A stretch of DNA of 64,000 bases, from assembly GCA_963825335.1 (NCBI GenBank), contig CAWGSP010000001.1:2467688-2531687 (forward strand), read 5' to 3'. The notes beneath the pieces are model-generated. The model was not told the origin of the DNA. It made no database searches and was given only the letters and a program-made list of their open reading frames with translations. Below, one piece after another: positions 18,994 through 28,223 of the stretch. This DNA is from Methanobacterium_B sp963825335 (GTDB lineage: Archaea; Methanobacteriota; Methanobacteria; Methanobacteriales; Methanobacteriaceae). Each line of letters starts with the position of its first letter. The first letter of the stretch is position 1. The position numbers were made by a program, and so were the translations under genes.

Positions 18994-20259
18994 TCAACTC
19001 AAAACATTATCCTTAACCTTGGGGAAACAACAGTAAAATTTAGCACCCTTACCTGTATTCGAGTCGACCCATATCTTTCCCCCATGTTTTTCTAAAATAC
19101 GTTTGCAAATAGACAATCCTATCCCAGTACCCTGATATTTAGTTCTCTCGTGCAGCCTTTGAAATACGTTAAATATACGTTCGTGATATTGTGGAGCAAT
19201 TCCTATGCCATTATCGATTACTATCAAAATGTCTTCGTTTTCATTGCCCTGGTATGCTACATGAATTTTAGGAGTTTCATTACCACGATACTTCAGAGCA
19301 TTTTCAATCAAATTTTGTAGCAACTGTAACATCTGAAAATAATCTGCATTAACAGTAGGAAGTTTGTCGTGTGTAACAACAGCATCATTCTCTTCTAGCG
19401 GTATTATAAGGTTAATCAATGCTTGTTTAAATACTGCTTCCATGTCAACTTTTTCAAATTCTTTTTCATGGGTATTTATCCTTGAATATGTTAACAAATC
19501 ATTGATCAATTCATGCATGCGTTTGGCCCCATCCACTATAAAGTAGATGTAATCATCTGCATCGTCGTCTAATTTGTCCTTATATTTTTTTTCTAACAAT
19601 TGTGTAAAACTTGATACCATCCTCAATGGTTCTTGGAGATCGTGCGATGCAACATATGCAAACTGTTCCAATTCTGCATTAGACCTTTCTAATTCTCTCA
19701 ACGTATTTTTAAGTTCTTTTTGGATCTTCATAAGTTCTTCATAATGTTTATGTTCGCTCAAATCAGTTATAACTATATATACACCTTTAAAATTTTTTAT
19801 TGATTTGATTGAAACTAATACCGGGATAACAGTGCCATCAGCAGACAGTATATCTGTTTCAAAGGTACTTTTTTCAACGAATCCCTCATTAAGATTAGTT
19901 TGAAATTTCTTCAACTTTTTTGGTGTTATAAATTCCTCTAGCTTATGCTGTGTAATCTCTTCGTGTGGAACTTTTAACAACTTAGCTAACTGTGTATTGG
20001 CATAATAAATATTACCTTTAGATGTTAAGGTTGCAACGCCTTCATTCATTTCCTGGACTAGTAATCTGTAAAACTGATCAGCACCTTCCAAGGTATAAAC
20101 CTTAGAACCATTGGGTCCATTAACTACTATAGCATCAATTTCGCCCCCTTGTATAGCAGTTAATGTGTCGTTTGCTTCCTCTAATTTAGTTTGAACATCC
20201 ATAAATGCTGTTACCAATTCCTCTCTAGATTTGGTCCGACACATTGCTTCGTCCCACAA
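18994..20259 (-). CDS. Cytoplasmic PAS sensor histidine kinase
   Basis: 421 residues; TTG start with AGGTGATAG upstream, or ATG five codons later. The N-terminus is a coiled-coil segment with GGEIDAIVVNGPNG, a module seen in many methanogen kinases, then a PAS domain (about 62-170) and a coiled linker. The HisKA domain has H206 in YVASHDLQEPLRM; the ATPase domain has NLIENALKYR (N box), DNGIGI (G1) and GTGIGLSICKRILEKHGG (G2). No transmembrane segment, so it senses an internal signal. It lies next to two response regulator genes, its likely partners. The cue, probably redox or a ligand of the PAS domain, is unknown. Confidence 0.88.
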   Translation of the reverse strand: MWDEAMCRTKSREELVTAFMDVQTKLEEANDTLTAIQGGEIDAIVVNGPNGSKVYTLEGADQFYRLLVQEMNEGVATLTSKGNIYYANTQLAKLLKVPHEEITQHKLEEFITPKKLKKFQTNLNEGFVEKSTFETDILSADGTVIPVLVSIKSIKNFKGVYIVITDLSEHKHYEELMKIQKELKNTLRELERSNAELEQFAYVASHDLQEPLRMVSSFTQLLEKKYKDKLDDDADDYIYFIVDGAKRMHELINDLLTYSRINTHEKEFEKVDMEAVFKQALINLIIPLEENDAVVTHDKLPTVNADYFQMLQLLQNLIENALKYRGNETPKIHVAYQGNENEDILIVIDNGIGIAPQYHERIFNVFQRLHERTKYQGTGIGLSICKRILEKHGGKIWVDSNTGKGAKFYCCFPKVKDNVLS

Positions 20260-20670
20260 TTTCTATCACCTTTTGGGAATTAATCCTATCCCAGTTATAA
20301 CTTTTTTTTATCTAATAACTCACCATCAAATCTCTGATGGGTGGTTCTTTGATTATATGAGTGCCGCCACTATCTTTCCTTTCTGCATATATTGGTTGGG
20401 TGGTAAATATCGATTATTCAGGTTACTAATGACTTGTTACGATATAATAGTGGATTTAGTAATTTTCGATCATATACAATTAAAATCATATACAATTAAA
20501 TATTTGTATTAAATCAAAATATAAAAAGTTATATGTTTAAACTTTAATTCCTCCAAATAACATTAAAAAAAAAGTATGCCTAGATTAGGGATTTATGTTT
20601 ATTATGTTAGAATATGATGTAGCAAATGTTTTGTTTTATAAGAACCATACTAAAAATTTATAGCACATTA
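20260..20670. other. Divergent intergenic region before rubrerythrin
   Basis: It separates the histidine kinase from the oxygen-defence genes. A plus-strand open frame (20231-20512) exists but has no ribosome site and overlaps the kinase start, so I do not accept it. A TATA-like AAATTTATAG near 20655 probably serves rubrerythrin. Confidence 0.4.
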
Positions 20671-20685
20671 ATAACAAATTGTTAT
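20671..20685. promoter_or_regulatory. Palindromic candidate operator at the rubrerythrin promoter
   Basis: ATAACAAATTGTTAT is a perfect 7-1-7 palindrome placed about 20-25 bases after the TATA-like element and directly before the AAAGGTG ribosome site. A repressor bound here would cover the transcription start of the rubrerythrin-superoxide reductase operon. The regulator is not identified. Confidence 0.55.
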
Positions 20686-20698
20686 AAAGGTGTTTATC

Positions 20699-21283
20699 AT
20701 GAAAAAAACGTTGGAAAATTTAACCAAAGCATTTATTGGTGAAAGTCAAGCAAGAAATAGATATTCAATGTATTCAAAAATTGCTAAAGACGAAGGATAC
20801 GTACAGATATCAGATATATTTGCCATTACATCTGATAATGAAAGAGAACATGCTAAATGGCTGTTTAAAATGATACAAAATCTCAAAGAAGAGTTTGGTG
20901 ATGTTGGTGATGAGACCAATGTTGATGCATTGGCACCATTGGTATGTGGGAATACCGTAGATAATATAAAGGCCGCTATAGCTGGAGAACATTATGAAAA
21001 CAGTGAAATGTATCCGGAATTTGCTAAAGTCGCATTTGATGAGGGACTCGATGATGTGGGTGTCAGGCTTAATGCTATTTGCAGGGCTGAGCAACATCAT
21101 GAAGAACGCTACAACAAACTTTTAAAAGTGGTCAAAGACGGCACAGTTTTCAAGAAAGACAAAGAAGTCGAATGGTTTTGCACTAAATGCGGCTATGTGC
21201 ATACAGCCAAATTTCCGCCGTTGAATTGCCCGGCTTGCAACCATCCAACCAAATATTTTGCATTAAAATGTGAGGAGTACTGA
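20699..21283 (+). CDS. rbr: Rubrerythrin
   Basis: 194 residues from ATG 20699, chosen because AAAGGTG ends 6 bases upstream. The N-terminal ferritin-like domain supplies the di-iron site (GESQARNRY, EREHAKW, then AIAGEHYENSEMYPEF and AEQHHEERY). The C-terminal rubredoxin-like domain has two CxxC pairs (WFCTKCGYVH and NCPACNHP). Rubrerythrin reduces hydrogen peroxide in the cytosol of anaerobes. The superoxide reductase gene starts 5 bases after its stop, so the operon makes peroxide and then removes it. A palindrome at 20671-20685 is a candidate control site. Confidence 0.95.
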   Translation: MKKTLENLTKAFIGESQARNRYSMYSKIAKDEGYVQISDIFAITSDNEREHAKWLFKMIQNLKEEFGDVGDETNVDALAPLVCGNTVDNIKAAIAGEHYENSEMYPEFAKVAFDEGLDDVGVRLNAICRAEQHHEERYNKLLKVVKDGTVFKKDKEVEWFCTKCGYVHTAKFPPLNCPACNHPTKYFALKCEEY

Positions 21284-21288
21284 TAAAA

Positions 21289-21669
21289 ATGTTAGAAAAA
21301 GGTCAAATATACAGATGTAACACTTGTGGGAACATGTTCGAACTTGTCCGTGTAGGAGGAGGAAGCTCTTCTTGCTGCGGTAATGATATGGAACTGTTAA
21401 GCGATTTACCAAAGGATGTTGGTGGCGAAAAACACATCCCAATAATTGAAAAAATAGACTCAGGCGTTAAGGTTAAAATAGGTCAAGTCCCACATCCAAT
21501 GGAAGAAACACATTACATTGCATGGATTGAATTAATAAACGATAATACAACTCAAAGAGCTTTCCTTAAACCAGGAGATGCGCCCGAAGCCGTTTTTAAA
21601 TTAGACAACACCGACAACTTAATGGCCAAAGAATACTGCACAGTTCACGGTCTATGGAAATCTGAATAG
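21289..21669 (+). CDS. dfx: Desulfoferrodoxin-type superoxide reductase
   Basis: 126 residues. The N-terminal desulforedoxin domain has C10, C13, C29 and C30 for the rubredoxin-like iron. The catalytic domain shows the ligand histidines and cysteine of the SOR site (EKHIPIIEK, HPMEETHYIAWIEL, CTVHGLW). It reduces superoxide to hydrogen peroxide, which rubrerythrin encoded just upstream can remove. Both iron centres appear intact, making this the two-iron class. Co-transcription with rbr is almost certain from the 5-base gap. Confidence 0.95.
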   Translation: MLEKGQIYRCNTCGNMFELVRVGGGSSSCCGNDMELLSDLPKDVGGEKHIPIIEKIDSGVKVKIGQVPHPMEETHYIAWIELINDNTTQRAFLKPGDAPEAVFKLDNTDNLMAKEYCTVHGLWKSE

Positions 21670-21913
21670 GTAGAATTGTTAAATAAATTTTTTAATTAAA
21701 TACCTTCATCTTTTTTTTAAATAATATATGCTTGAATATGATTTTTTTCTGCTTTATTTTGATATAGGTTAATATATCTATAAGGTTGTTAAGAATTTTT
21801 TTATAAAATTTGTTGTATTTTAATTTGTGGTATAAGTAAAACTTTAAGTCAAAACAAAACAAATGATTAATATTAAGAATAATTAATATGTTTAAGGATT
21901 GAAAGGGAATTAT

Positions 21914-22414
21914 ATGAATAATAAGATTATAATCATAGTTGTATTGGCCGTAATTGTATCGATAAGTGGTTGTATCCAGTCTGATACATCGCAAATTAAT
22001 GGTGTTTCACCGACTATAAACACCCATCTTAAAAATGGAGATGCAAATTTCAACAACGCTGTTGTGAATACAAACAACATCCAATATGTTCAGGCCCTCA
22101 CAAATTGTGAAAGTGCAACAACAGAATATAATTTGGCCTTATCATCGGCACAACAGGCATCTACATATGCTGCTGATTCTAATGATCCTGTGCTTGTTAA
22201 TTATATGAATCTAGTAACATCAGAAATAAATGCCAAGCTCAATGCAACATCACAACTTCAAATTGCAATTAGTTATCTCGCACAAAACGATACAGTGGAT
22301 GCTAATATTCATATAAGTGAAGCAAACGAGTTAATGGTCAATGCAACAGAATTTTCTACACAGAGAAATACTATAATTAAACAAAATCCAACAAAATTCG
22401 ATTCATCCGATTAA
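21914..22414 (+). CDS. Putative lipoprotein, unknown function
   Basis: 166 residues from ATG 21914, preceded by GAAAGGGA. The N-terminus is a short hydrophobic leader (residues 4-18) ending in a lipobox-like ISGC with C20, so the mature protein is probably anchored outside the membrane through a lipid. The rest is an Ala/Asn/Thr-rich helical domain without recognised motifs (SAQQASTYAADSNDPVLVNY), resembling the helical repeats in other methanogen lipoproteins. It is followed 29 bases later by the DHH protein, with its own ribosome site. No functional link is evident. Confidence 0.65.
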   Translation: MNNKIIIIVVLAVIVSISGCIQSDTSQINGVSPTINTHLKNGDANFNNAVVNTNNIQYVQALTNCESATTEYNLALSSAQQASTYAADSNDPVLVNYMNLVTSEINAKLNATSQLQIAISYLAQNDTVDANIHISEANELMVNATEFSTQRNTIIKQNPTKFDSSD

Positions 22415-22443
22415 TATAAAGACTAATTTTTTAGAGGTTAAGA

Positions 22444-24618
22444 ATGATAAAGAAATGTTTAGAATGTAAAGGTAAAGGTTACAATGTCACAAGTTACAAG
22501 GAATGTGAAAGTTGTCATGGAACCGGTGTAAAGAGCGAAGTGGATCTTAAAAACCACTTTAAAGGAGTTTCAGCCAACGCTGTCAAAAGGTTCGAACTCG
22601 ATGAAGAACAGGATGTCCCATGCGGCACATGTAATGGTAAGGGAGATGTAGAATTGTCAGAAAAATGTCCTGTATGTGAAGGTAAGGGAGAATTAAATGT
22701 CTGTAAAAAGTGCAACAAACCCATTGAACAGGGTGACTACTGTCCTGACTGCCAACCCAAAGATGTTGTATACGTACTTCATCCAGCATGTGATATGGAC
22801 GACCTTGAAATTGGAAGCGAATATAAAGGTAAGATAACCCGTGTTGAAAATTACGGTGTATTCGTGAGTTTATCCAAAAAGGTTTTTGGACTGTTAAGGA
22901 TCAGATCACCAAGCTATTCTGTTGGCGAGGAAATTCTGGTCAAAGTAATGGAAATCAAAAGAGCAAGGGGAGAGGTCGACCTTTCACCATCCACCATCAA
23001 GGGAGAATATGAAATAATTAAACTTCGAAAGAATATTTCACGTACCAAGATAGGTGAAATAAACAATAGATACATGGGCAAGACCGTGAGAATAGTTGGT
23101 GAAATTGTACAAGTACAACAAACATCAGGACCAACCATATTTACAGTGTCTGATGAAACAGGCACAACATGGGCAGCTGCCTTCAACGAGCCAGGAGTAC
23201 GTGTATATCCTCATATACTAACAGGAGATATAGTTGAAGTATTAGGCGAGGTAAATCTGCACAGCGGCAAAATACAGCTAGAATCAGAAGCCATCGAACA
23301 ATTAACCGGTGATGAATCTGTTGAAATCAGAAAACTCATAGATGATGCAATAGATGAAAGGGCAGAACCCGAGGAAACAGAATTCCTCATTGAGAGTGAG
23401 ACACTAAACTTGCTACGTCCAAAAATGCGTAACGCAGCTAAAGCTATTCGAAGAGCCATACTCGATGGAAGATCCATCCTGGTCAGACACCATGCAGATG
23501 CTGACGGGATATGTGCGGGTGTTGCAATAGAAAAAGCAGTTGTACCATTACTGAAAGAAGCAAATAATAACAGTGACGCTGAATGGCACTACTTTAAAAG
23601 GGCTCCAAGTAAAGCTCCTTTCTATGAAATAGAAGATGTTGTGAAGGATCTCTCATTCGCACTCGAAGATGTGGAAAGACACGGTCAAAAACTTCCATTG
23701 ATAGTCCTACTCGATAACGGCTCAACAGAAGAAGATGTTCTTGCTCTGATGAAGGTTAAAATATACGATATCGAAGTAGTTGTTGTTGACCATCATTTCC
23801 CTGGCGAAGTAGTGGATGGTGAGGTTTTAGTGGATGAATACGTTGATGTCCATGTAAATCCATACCTCGTAGGTGGAGATTCACAGATAACAGCCGGAGC
23901 ACTAGCAGTTGAAGTTGCTAATATGATAAATCCTGATGTTACAGAGAACTTGATGCACCTACCAGGAATAGCAGCAGTAGGTGACCATGCAAGATCCTCC
24001 GAATCTGATAAATACATTGAAATTGCTGGTGATAAGGGATACACACGTGATGAGCTCGATAAAGTTGCGACATGTGTAGATTTTGAAGCATTTTATCTCA
24101 GATTTATGAATGGTAGGGGAATAATAGATACCATACTCGGACTTGGAAACAAGGAAAAGCATGTAAAACTAATCAACGCACTGTACAACGAATCACAAAA
24201 ACGTGTTAAAACCCAGCTAAGGGCAGCTCTCCCTAATTTAAAGACACAAGAACTTCCGAACGGAGTTATCTTTAATGTGTTGGATGTTGAGAAATTTGCT
24301 CACAAGTTCACCTTCCCAGCACCCGGTAAAACCTGTGGATTTGTTCATGACAGTGTTGTACAGAAATATGGTGAGGAAAGACCAATCATCACACTCGCAT
24401 ACGGGCCTGATTTTAGTGTTATAAGGGCAACAGACGCTGTAAATGAGATGTTCGGTTTCAATCTAAATGAAATTGTGTGGAAACTCGCCAATGAAATTCC
24501 CGAAGCAGGTATTGATGGAGGGGGTCATGAGTGTGCAGGTTCCCTCAAATTTGTTGAAGGACTTTCAAAAAAGGTCCTAGAATCATTTGCAAGGGAAGTT
24601 GCAGACTTAGGTAAGTAG
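22444..24618 (+). CDS. RecJ-like DHH phosphoesterase with zinc-finger, S1 and OB domains
   Basis: 724 residues; AGAGGTTAAGA precedes the ATG. In order: DnaJ-type zinc repeats (CxxCxGxG at about 5-30, 59-80) plus a small CxxC..CPDC knuckle; an S1 RNA-binding domain (about 120-185, GSEYKGKITRVENYGVFVSL); an OB fold (about 205-285); the DHH domain with HHADADG near residue 350 and DHH at 449-451; and the DHHA1 domain with GGGHECAG near 693. This is the archaeal RecJ-like family, which acts as a single-strand nuclease and may join the replisome or RNA turnover. All DHH metal ligands are visible. A stem-loop overlaps the stop codon. Confidence 0.88.
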   Translation: MIKKCLECKGKGYNVTSYKECESCHGTGVKSEVDLKNHFKGVSANAVKRFELDEEQDVPCGTCNGKGDVELSEKCPVCEGKGELNVCKKCNKPIEQGDYCPDCQPKDVVYVLHPACDMDDLEIGSEYKGKITRVENYGVFVSLSKKVFGLLRIRSPSYSVGEEILVKVMEIKRARGEVDLSPSTIKGEYEIIKLRKNISRTKIGEINNRYMGKTVRIVGEIVQVQQTSGPTIFTVSDETGTTWAAAFNEPGVRVYPHILTGDIVEVLGEVNLHSGKIQLESEAIEQLTGDESVEIRKLIDDAIDERAEPEETEFLIESETLNLLRPKMRNAAKAIRRAILDGRSILVRHHADADGICAGVAIEKAVVPLLKEANNNSDAEWHYFKRAPSKAPFYEIEDVVKDLSFALEDVERHGQKLPLIVLLDNGSTEEDVLALMKVKIYDIEVVVVDHHFPGEVVDGEVLVDEYVDVHVNPYLVGGDSQITAGALAVEVANMINPDVTENLMHLPGIAAVGDHARSSESDKYIEIAGDKGYTRDELDKVATCVDFEAFYLRFMNGRGIIDTILGLGNKEKHVKLINALYNESQKRVKTQLRAALPNLKTQELPNGVIFNVLDVEKFAHKFTFPAPGKTCGFVHDSVVQKYGEERPIITLAYGPDFSVIRATDAVNEMFGFNLNEIVWKLANEIPEAGIDGGGHECAGSLKFVEGLSKKVLESFAREVADLGK

Positions 24619-24637
24619 TGTGGGAACATCCTACACT
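24617..24637 (+). terminator. Stem-loop overlapping the DHH gene stop codon
   Basis: AGTGTGGGA (24617-24625) pairs with TCCTACACT (24629-24637) over nine positions including one G-U, with a 3-base loop. A T7 run at 24679-24685 and further T runs follow. It separates the gene from the converging cbi operon and probably helps end transcription. Confidence 0.5.
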
Positions 24638-24863
24638 CTAACACCTTGAAAACATAAACAGATCAAAAAATCAACTAATTTTTTTCTATTTTTTTGTATC
24701 ATCCATTTTTTCTGAAAATAAGTTCAAATAACACATATATTTCTGTTATATAATAAAATATTATTCTTAAAATTTTATAATATTTTAATTAAAATTCCTT
24801 AAAATACAAATTAACTATTATATATTAAATATATCAAAAAAAATTCTTAATATAAGTTTTTTT

Positions 24864-25697
24864 TCAGATTTTTGAAAGTCTTGCCCTTGCTTCTCCTATT
24901 GTAAGTGGATATGGTGGTTTACAGAAAACTTCATCATCTTCTTTATCCAATATTTCCATGAGATGTGCTATTCTCGGAAGCCTTAAATTAGCTTCTCTTA
25001 TAGTTTTAACATCACTGAATATTTCTTGAGGAGTTCCTTCTTTTATGATATTCCCTGCGCTCATTATATATACTTTTGAAGCATATAATGGCACCATATC
25101 AACATCATGCGTCGAAATCACTATGGTTATGCCCTTGGTATTGAGTTCGTAAAGTAACTTCATTATCTGGGATGCACCTCTAGGATCGAGGCCAGATGTG
25201 GGTTCATCAAGTACCATTATTTCAGGTTGCATTGCAAGTATACCAGCAATAGCAACTCTCTTCTTCTGACCACCACTCAGTTGATGAGGTGCAATTTTCT
25301 CAAATCCTTCCATACCCACTTGTTTTAAAGATTCTTTTACTCTCTTTCTAATTTCTTGTTTGGACAAACCTATATTCAATGGCCCATATGCAACATCTTC
25401 CATCACAGTTGGGGCAATTAATTGATCATCGGGATTTTGGAATACAATACCAATCTTTTGTCTAAGCTTCAACAAACTTTTATTATCGTACTTAACCTCT
25501 TCACCATTAATAAATAATTTTCCGCTGCTGGGTTTTATAATCCCATTAAAATGTAGGAAAAGAGTTGATTTGCCTGCTCCATTAGCCCCTAAAAGAGCTA
25601 CTTTTGAACCTTTCTCAACTTTAAAATCTATATTTTTCAAAACATTAGAACCATTAGGATAATGATAACTGATGTCTCTTGTTTCTATACTGTTCAT
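24864..25697 (-). CDS. cbiO: Cobalt ECF transporter ATPase CbiO
   Basis: 277 residues from ATG 25697, preferred over one four codons upstream because GGGAGT lies just before it. Walker A is GANGAGKS, the Q loop follows in VFQNPDDQ, the ABC signature is LSGGQKKR, and Walker B is MVLDEPTSGLD, then the switch His in ISTHDVD. The C-terminal tail ends in LTIGEARARL. It powers cobalt uptake as the cytosolic ATPase of CbiMNQO and is the last gene of that operon. Since the nikel-type set at 29-31 kb has no ATPase gene of its own beside it, this one could be shared. Confidence 0.9.
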   Translation of the reverse strand: MNSIETRDISYHYPNGSNVLKNIDFKVEKGSKVALLGANGAGKSTLFLHFNGIIKPSSGKLFINGEEVKYDNKSLLKLRQKIGIVFQNPDDQLIAPTVMEDVAYGPLNIGLSKQEIRKRVKESLKQVGMEGFEKIAPHQLSGGQKKRVAIAGILAMQPEIMVLDEPTSGLDPRGASQIMKLLYELNTKGITIVISTHDVDMVPLYASKVYIMSAGNIIKEGTPQEIFSDVKTIREANLRLPRIAHLMEILDKEDDEVFCKPPYPLTIGEARARLSKI

Positions 25698-25743
25698 AAA
25701 TACTCCCATAACCTGTAATTTTTTAAATTTAATTCTTTTTTAT

Positions 25744-26532
25744 TTAAAAGACCCTGAAACTTGCTGTGAAGTATACACCTATTATGAGTATTGATTCAAA
25801 TAAAGCTAGCAGTACTAAATTTTTAACTTTTATACTCCTAATATTATCGTTTTCATCCATTGTGTTAAATGTCCCGTCATAACATCTTGATCTCATTGAA
25901 ACAAATGATTTTTCACCTATAATCCATGTTCTGATAAAAATATTAGCTAATAACATTCCCATTGATTTATAGGACTTTTTAAAGCCAGAATAGCCTAACC
26001 TGGTTTGTTGGGCATTGTACATATTTATGGCTTCATTTATTGATACAAAAACATAACGATACATCAGCATGGTAATTTCTAAAAGAACGTCAGGAAACTT
26101 AAATTTTTCCAAGACTGAAAAAATTTCCGGCAGTGGAGTTGTAAGACCTAAAAATGCTAAACATGCAAAACCACCCATCATTCTTGCAAAAACCAGAAAT
26201 CCGAGATTAAATCCACTTACAGTTACTCCTAGATTAAAAATACCAAAAGTGTAAATATATGAACCTGTTCCAAACCAAACAGCCATAAAAACAAATGTAA
26301 TCGATGCAAAGGTCAAAGGTACAGTAACTAACTTTAAATAGAATTTAGCGGGAATTTTAGCTTTAAATAATATTACGAATGACACTAATCCAAATATAAT
26401 TAAGGGCATAATTGGTGATGTGGAAACTAAACTCACAATCATAGTTATAATTCCAAATAACATCTTATAATAAGTATTTACATTCCTGATAGCATTAGAC
26501 TGTGCATAACGATCCAAAAAATCTTCAAACAT
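25744..26532 (-). CDS. cbiQ: Cobalt ECF transporter T component CbiQ
   Basis: 262 residues from ATG 26532; GGGTG lies upstream, and a GTG four codons earlier sits inside that site. Five or six membrane segments, and the two coupling-helix arginine motifs of ECF T components: ARMMGGF in the middle and, near the end, SMRSRCYDG, which contacts CbiO. It joins the substrate-binding CbiMN to the ATPase. The spacing in the operon is tight except for about 100 bases after cbiN. Confidence 0.9.
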   Translation of the reverse strand: MFEDFLDRYAQSNAIRNVNTYYKMLFGIITMIVSLVSTSPIMPLIIFGLVSFVILFKAKIPAKFYLKLVTVPLTFASITFVFMAVWFGTGSYIYTFGIFNLGVTVSGFNLGFLVFARMMGGFACLAFLGLTTPLPEIFSVLEKFKFPDVLLEITMLMYRYVFVSINEAINMYNAQQTRLGYSGFKKSYKSMGMLLANIFIRTWIIGEKSFVSMRSRCYDGTFNTMDENDNIRSIKVKNLVLLALFESILIIGVYFTASFRVF

Positions 26533-26629
26533 ATTTAAATACACCCTTTTTCTTTAGTAGATCTAAAAATATAATAAAAAAAAGAAGAATTAAAAATATA
26601 TATTTTTGTTTTAATCCTCTTCTCTTGTT

Positions 26630-26965
26630 TTATATATCTTTTTCTGTCCATCCTTCTACTTTTTGATGTTTTTCTAATTCTTCTTTCCTTATTCTGCCTT
26701 GTACATGGAAGATTCCTAAGAAATATCCCATTATCGCCCCACCAATACATGCTTGCATAGCGAACAATCCACTTTCTATATCACTGTTTGGTGGAGTCCA
26801 TATATATGTAACCCAAGGATGATATCCGTGGGCTAACATGTATGCTGGTCCAGCATCATCAGATCCCAATCCAGAAACAGCTTTACTTTCAAATAGAAGG
26901 GGATATGCAACTAATACACAGATGATCAAAGCAAATCCTATATGTTTTTTGTCCCATAAACCCAT
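26630..26965 (-). CDS. cbiN: Cobalt transport protein CbiN
   Basis: 111 residues with two membrane segments (about 9-27 and 68-90) and an external loop between them holding GLGSDDAGPAYM and the CbiN signature HPWVTYIWTPPNSDIESGLF. CbiN is the small accessory subunit that lets CbiM load cobalt. Its ATG overlaps the end of cbiM. The tail (EELEKHQKVEGWTEKDI) is a methanobacterial extension. Confidence 0.9.
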   Translation of the reverse strand: MGLWDKKHIGFALIICVLVAYPLLFESKAVSGLGSDDAGPAYMLAHGYHPWVTYIWTPPNSDIESGLFAMQACIGGAIMGYFLGIFHVQGRIRKEELEKHQKVEGWTEKDI

Positions 26966-26966
26966 C

Positions 26967-27680
26967 TTAGTTCACCCCTGGTCCTGGCTTTTGAACTGGA
27001 ACTTCCTCTAATTCTTCTGCATCTTCTGGTTTAATAACCTTTAATGTAACCAGTAGATCAGACCGCGTTTTCCTGATATAATCGAATATTATAACAGTTA
27101 GGAAACTTTCTGCTATTGAGATTGGTATTTGAGTGTATGAATATATGATCATCATTTTGACCCAAGCTGTTGCAAAGGTTGGCACTGGAAATGCCATTCC
27201 TAACTCAGTTGCTGCAGTCACATATGTCATCCAATCACCCACGAATGCTGCTAAAAATATGGCAAGACCGTATCCTGCACCGAATTTTCTAGATATCTTC
27301 CAGACAAACACTGCGAAGAATGGTCCTACAACACCCATAGAAAAATCATTAGCCCCTAAAGTTGTAATTCCACCATGAGCTAATACTAAAGCTTGGAAAA
27401 CAAGTATAGGCACACAAACAGCACTTATAACAGTAGCACCAAAGAACACCGCACCTAAACCATTACCAGTTGGATGTGAAGAACTACCAGTAACAGAAGG
27501 CACGTGCAAAGAAGACATGATAAAAATAAAAGCACCACAAACAGCTAACAACGGAGTCATCTCTGGATTTAATGCCCTAAGTTCTCGTATTTTTCTTACC
27601 CCATGATAAATAAACGGTATAGCAAGTGCATACCAGAAAACACACCAATACCAAGGTAAAAAACCCTCAGCTATATGCAT
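26967..27680 (-). CDS. cbiM: Cobalt ECF transporter substrate-binding protein CbiM
   Basis: 237 residues; GGGAGGG lies upstream of the ATG. The mature N-terminus MHIAEGFLP is the metal-binding end in this family, and further His ligands occur in SSLHVPSVTGSSSHPTGNGL. Six or seven membrane segments. The AEGFLP form together with a CbiN partner is what I associate with cobalt, while PDGF forms go with nickel. First gene of cbiMNQO. A palindrome and TATA box lie about 120-150 bases upstream. Confidence 0.92.
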   Translation of the reverse strand: MHIAEGFLPWYWCVFWYALAIPFIYHGVRKIRELRALNPEMTPLLAVCGAFIFIMSSLHVPSVTGSSSHPTGNGLGAVFFGATVISAVCVPILVFQALVLAHGGITTLGANDFSMGVVGPFFAVFVWKISRKFGAGYGLAIFLAAFVGDWMTYVTAATELGMAFPVPTFATAWVKMMIIYSYTQIPISIAESFLTVIIFDYIRKTRSDLLVTLKVIKPEDAEELEEVPVQKPGPGVN

Positions 27681-27800
27681 TTAAAACCCTCCCAATTCTT
27701 TAAACTTTCTTTCATATTGTTCCACCTAATAGCTTAATTTCAAACCTTTAAACAGGAAAATTCTTAAGTAAAATTAATTTAGTATTTACTTTAATCTTTT

Positions 27801-27832
27801 TCAACTAAAGTTGATTTTTATTATATATAAAT
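27801..27832 (-). promoter_or_regulatory. Candidate cbiM promoter with palindrome
   Basis: On the minus strand ATTTATATATA (27832-27822) is a good TATA box. About 18 bases downstream lies TCAACT-AA-AGTTGA (27801-27814), a 6-2-6 inverted repeat covering the expected transcription start. A metal-responsive repressor is the natural candidate to bind it, giving a leader of about 120 bases. Confidence 0.45.
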
Positions 27833-28223
27833 CTTTATCATTTAATTTGTAATATTGACTCATATTAAAGCTTGAAATTATATTATCCAACAATTAGGTA
27901 CTTTTAAATGGATTTTTACATCTATAGGTTTTTATCGATCAAATGAAAGCTATTTTTAAATCAATGCATAACAAGCATTGTAATCATACCATAGGGATCT
28001 AATGGCTGCATTTGTATTAACAATAATAATAAGCTTAAAGAACGTTACCATATCAGCAAAGCAAGGAGTCGATTTGGAAGAATTTGAAAATTGAATATTA
28101 ATATAAAAATATGGATAGTTATTAAATAGATCATTATCAAATATATAATTCGTTTAGGATAACAATTTATGCATGAATATACGAGTACCTTATTAATAGC
28201 GAAGAAGATAGGAGGAAAAATCA
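27833..28223. other. Intergenic stretch before the membrane protein gene
   Basis: It holds a hairpin CAATGC-ATAACAA-GCATTG at 27962-27980 and a 30-codon frame from 28002 to 28094 without a ribosome site that I consider a chance frame or gene remnant. The promoter for the gene at 28224 should also lie here. Confidence 0.35.

Noticed and set aside
20231..20512. 93-codon plus-strand frame
   Set aside because: No ribosome site, it overlaps the kinase start on the other strand, and the sequence does not look like a conserved protein.
28002..28094. 30-codon frame before the membrane protein gene
   Set aside because: No ribosome site and too short to judge; kept only as a remark on the intergenic region.
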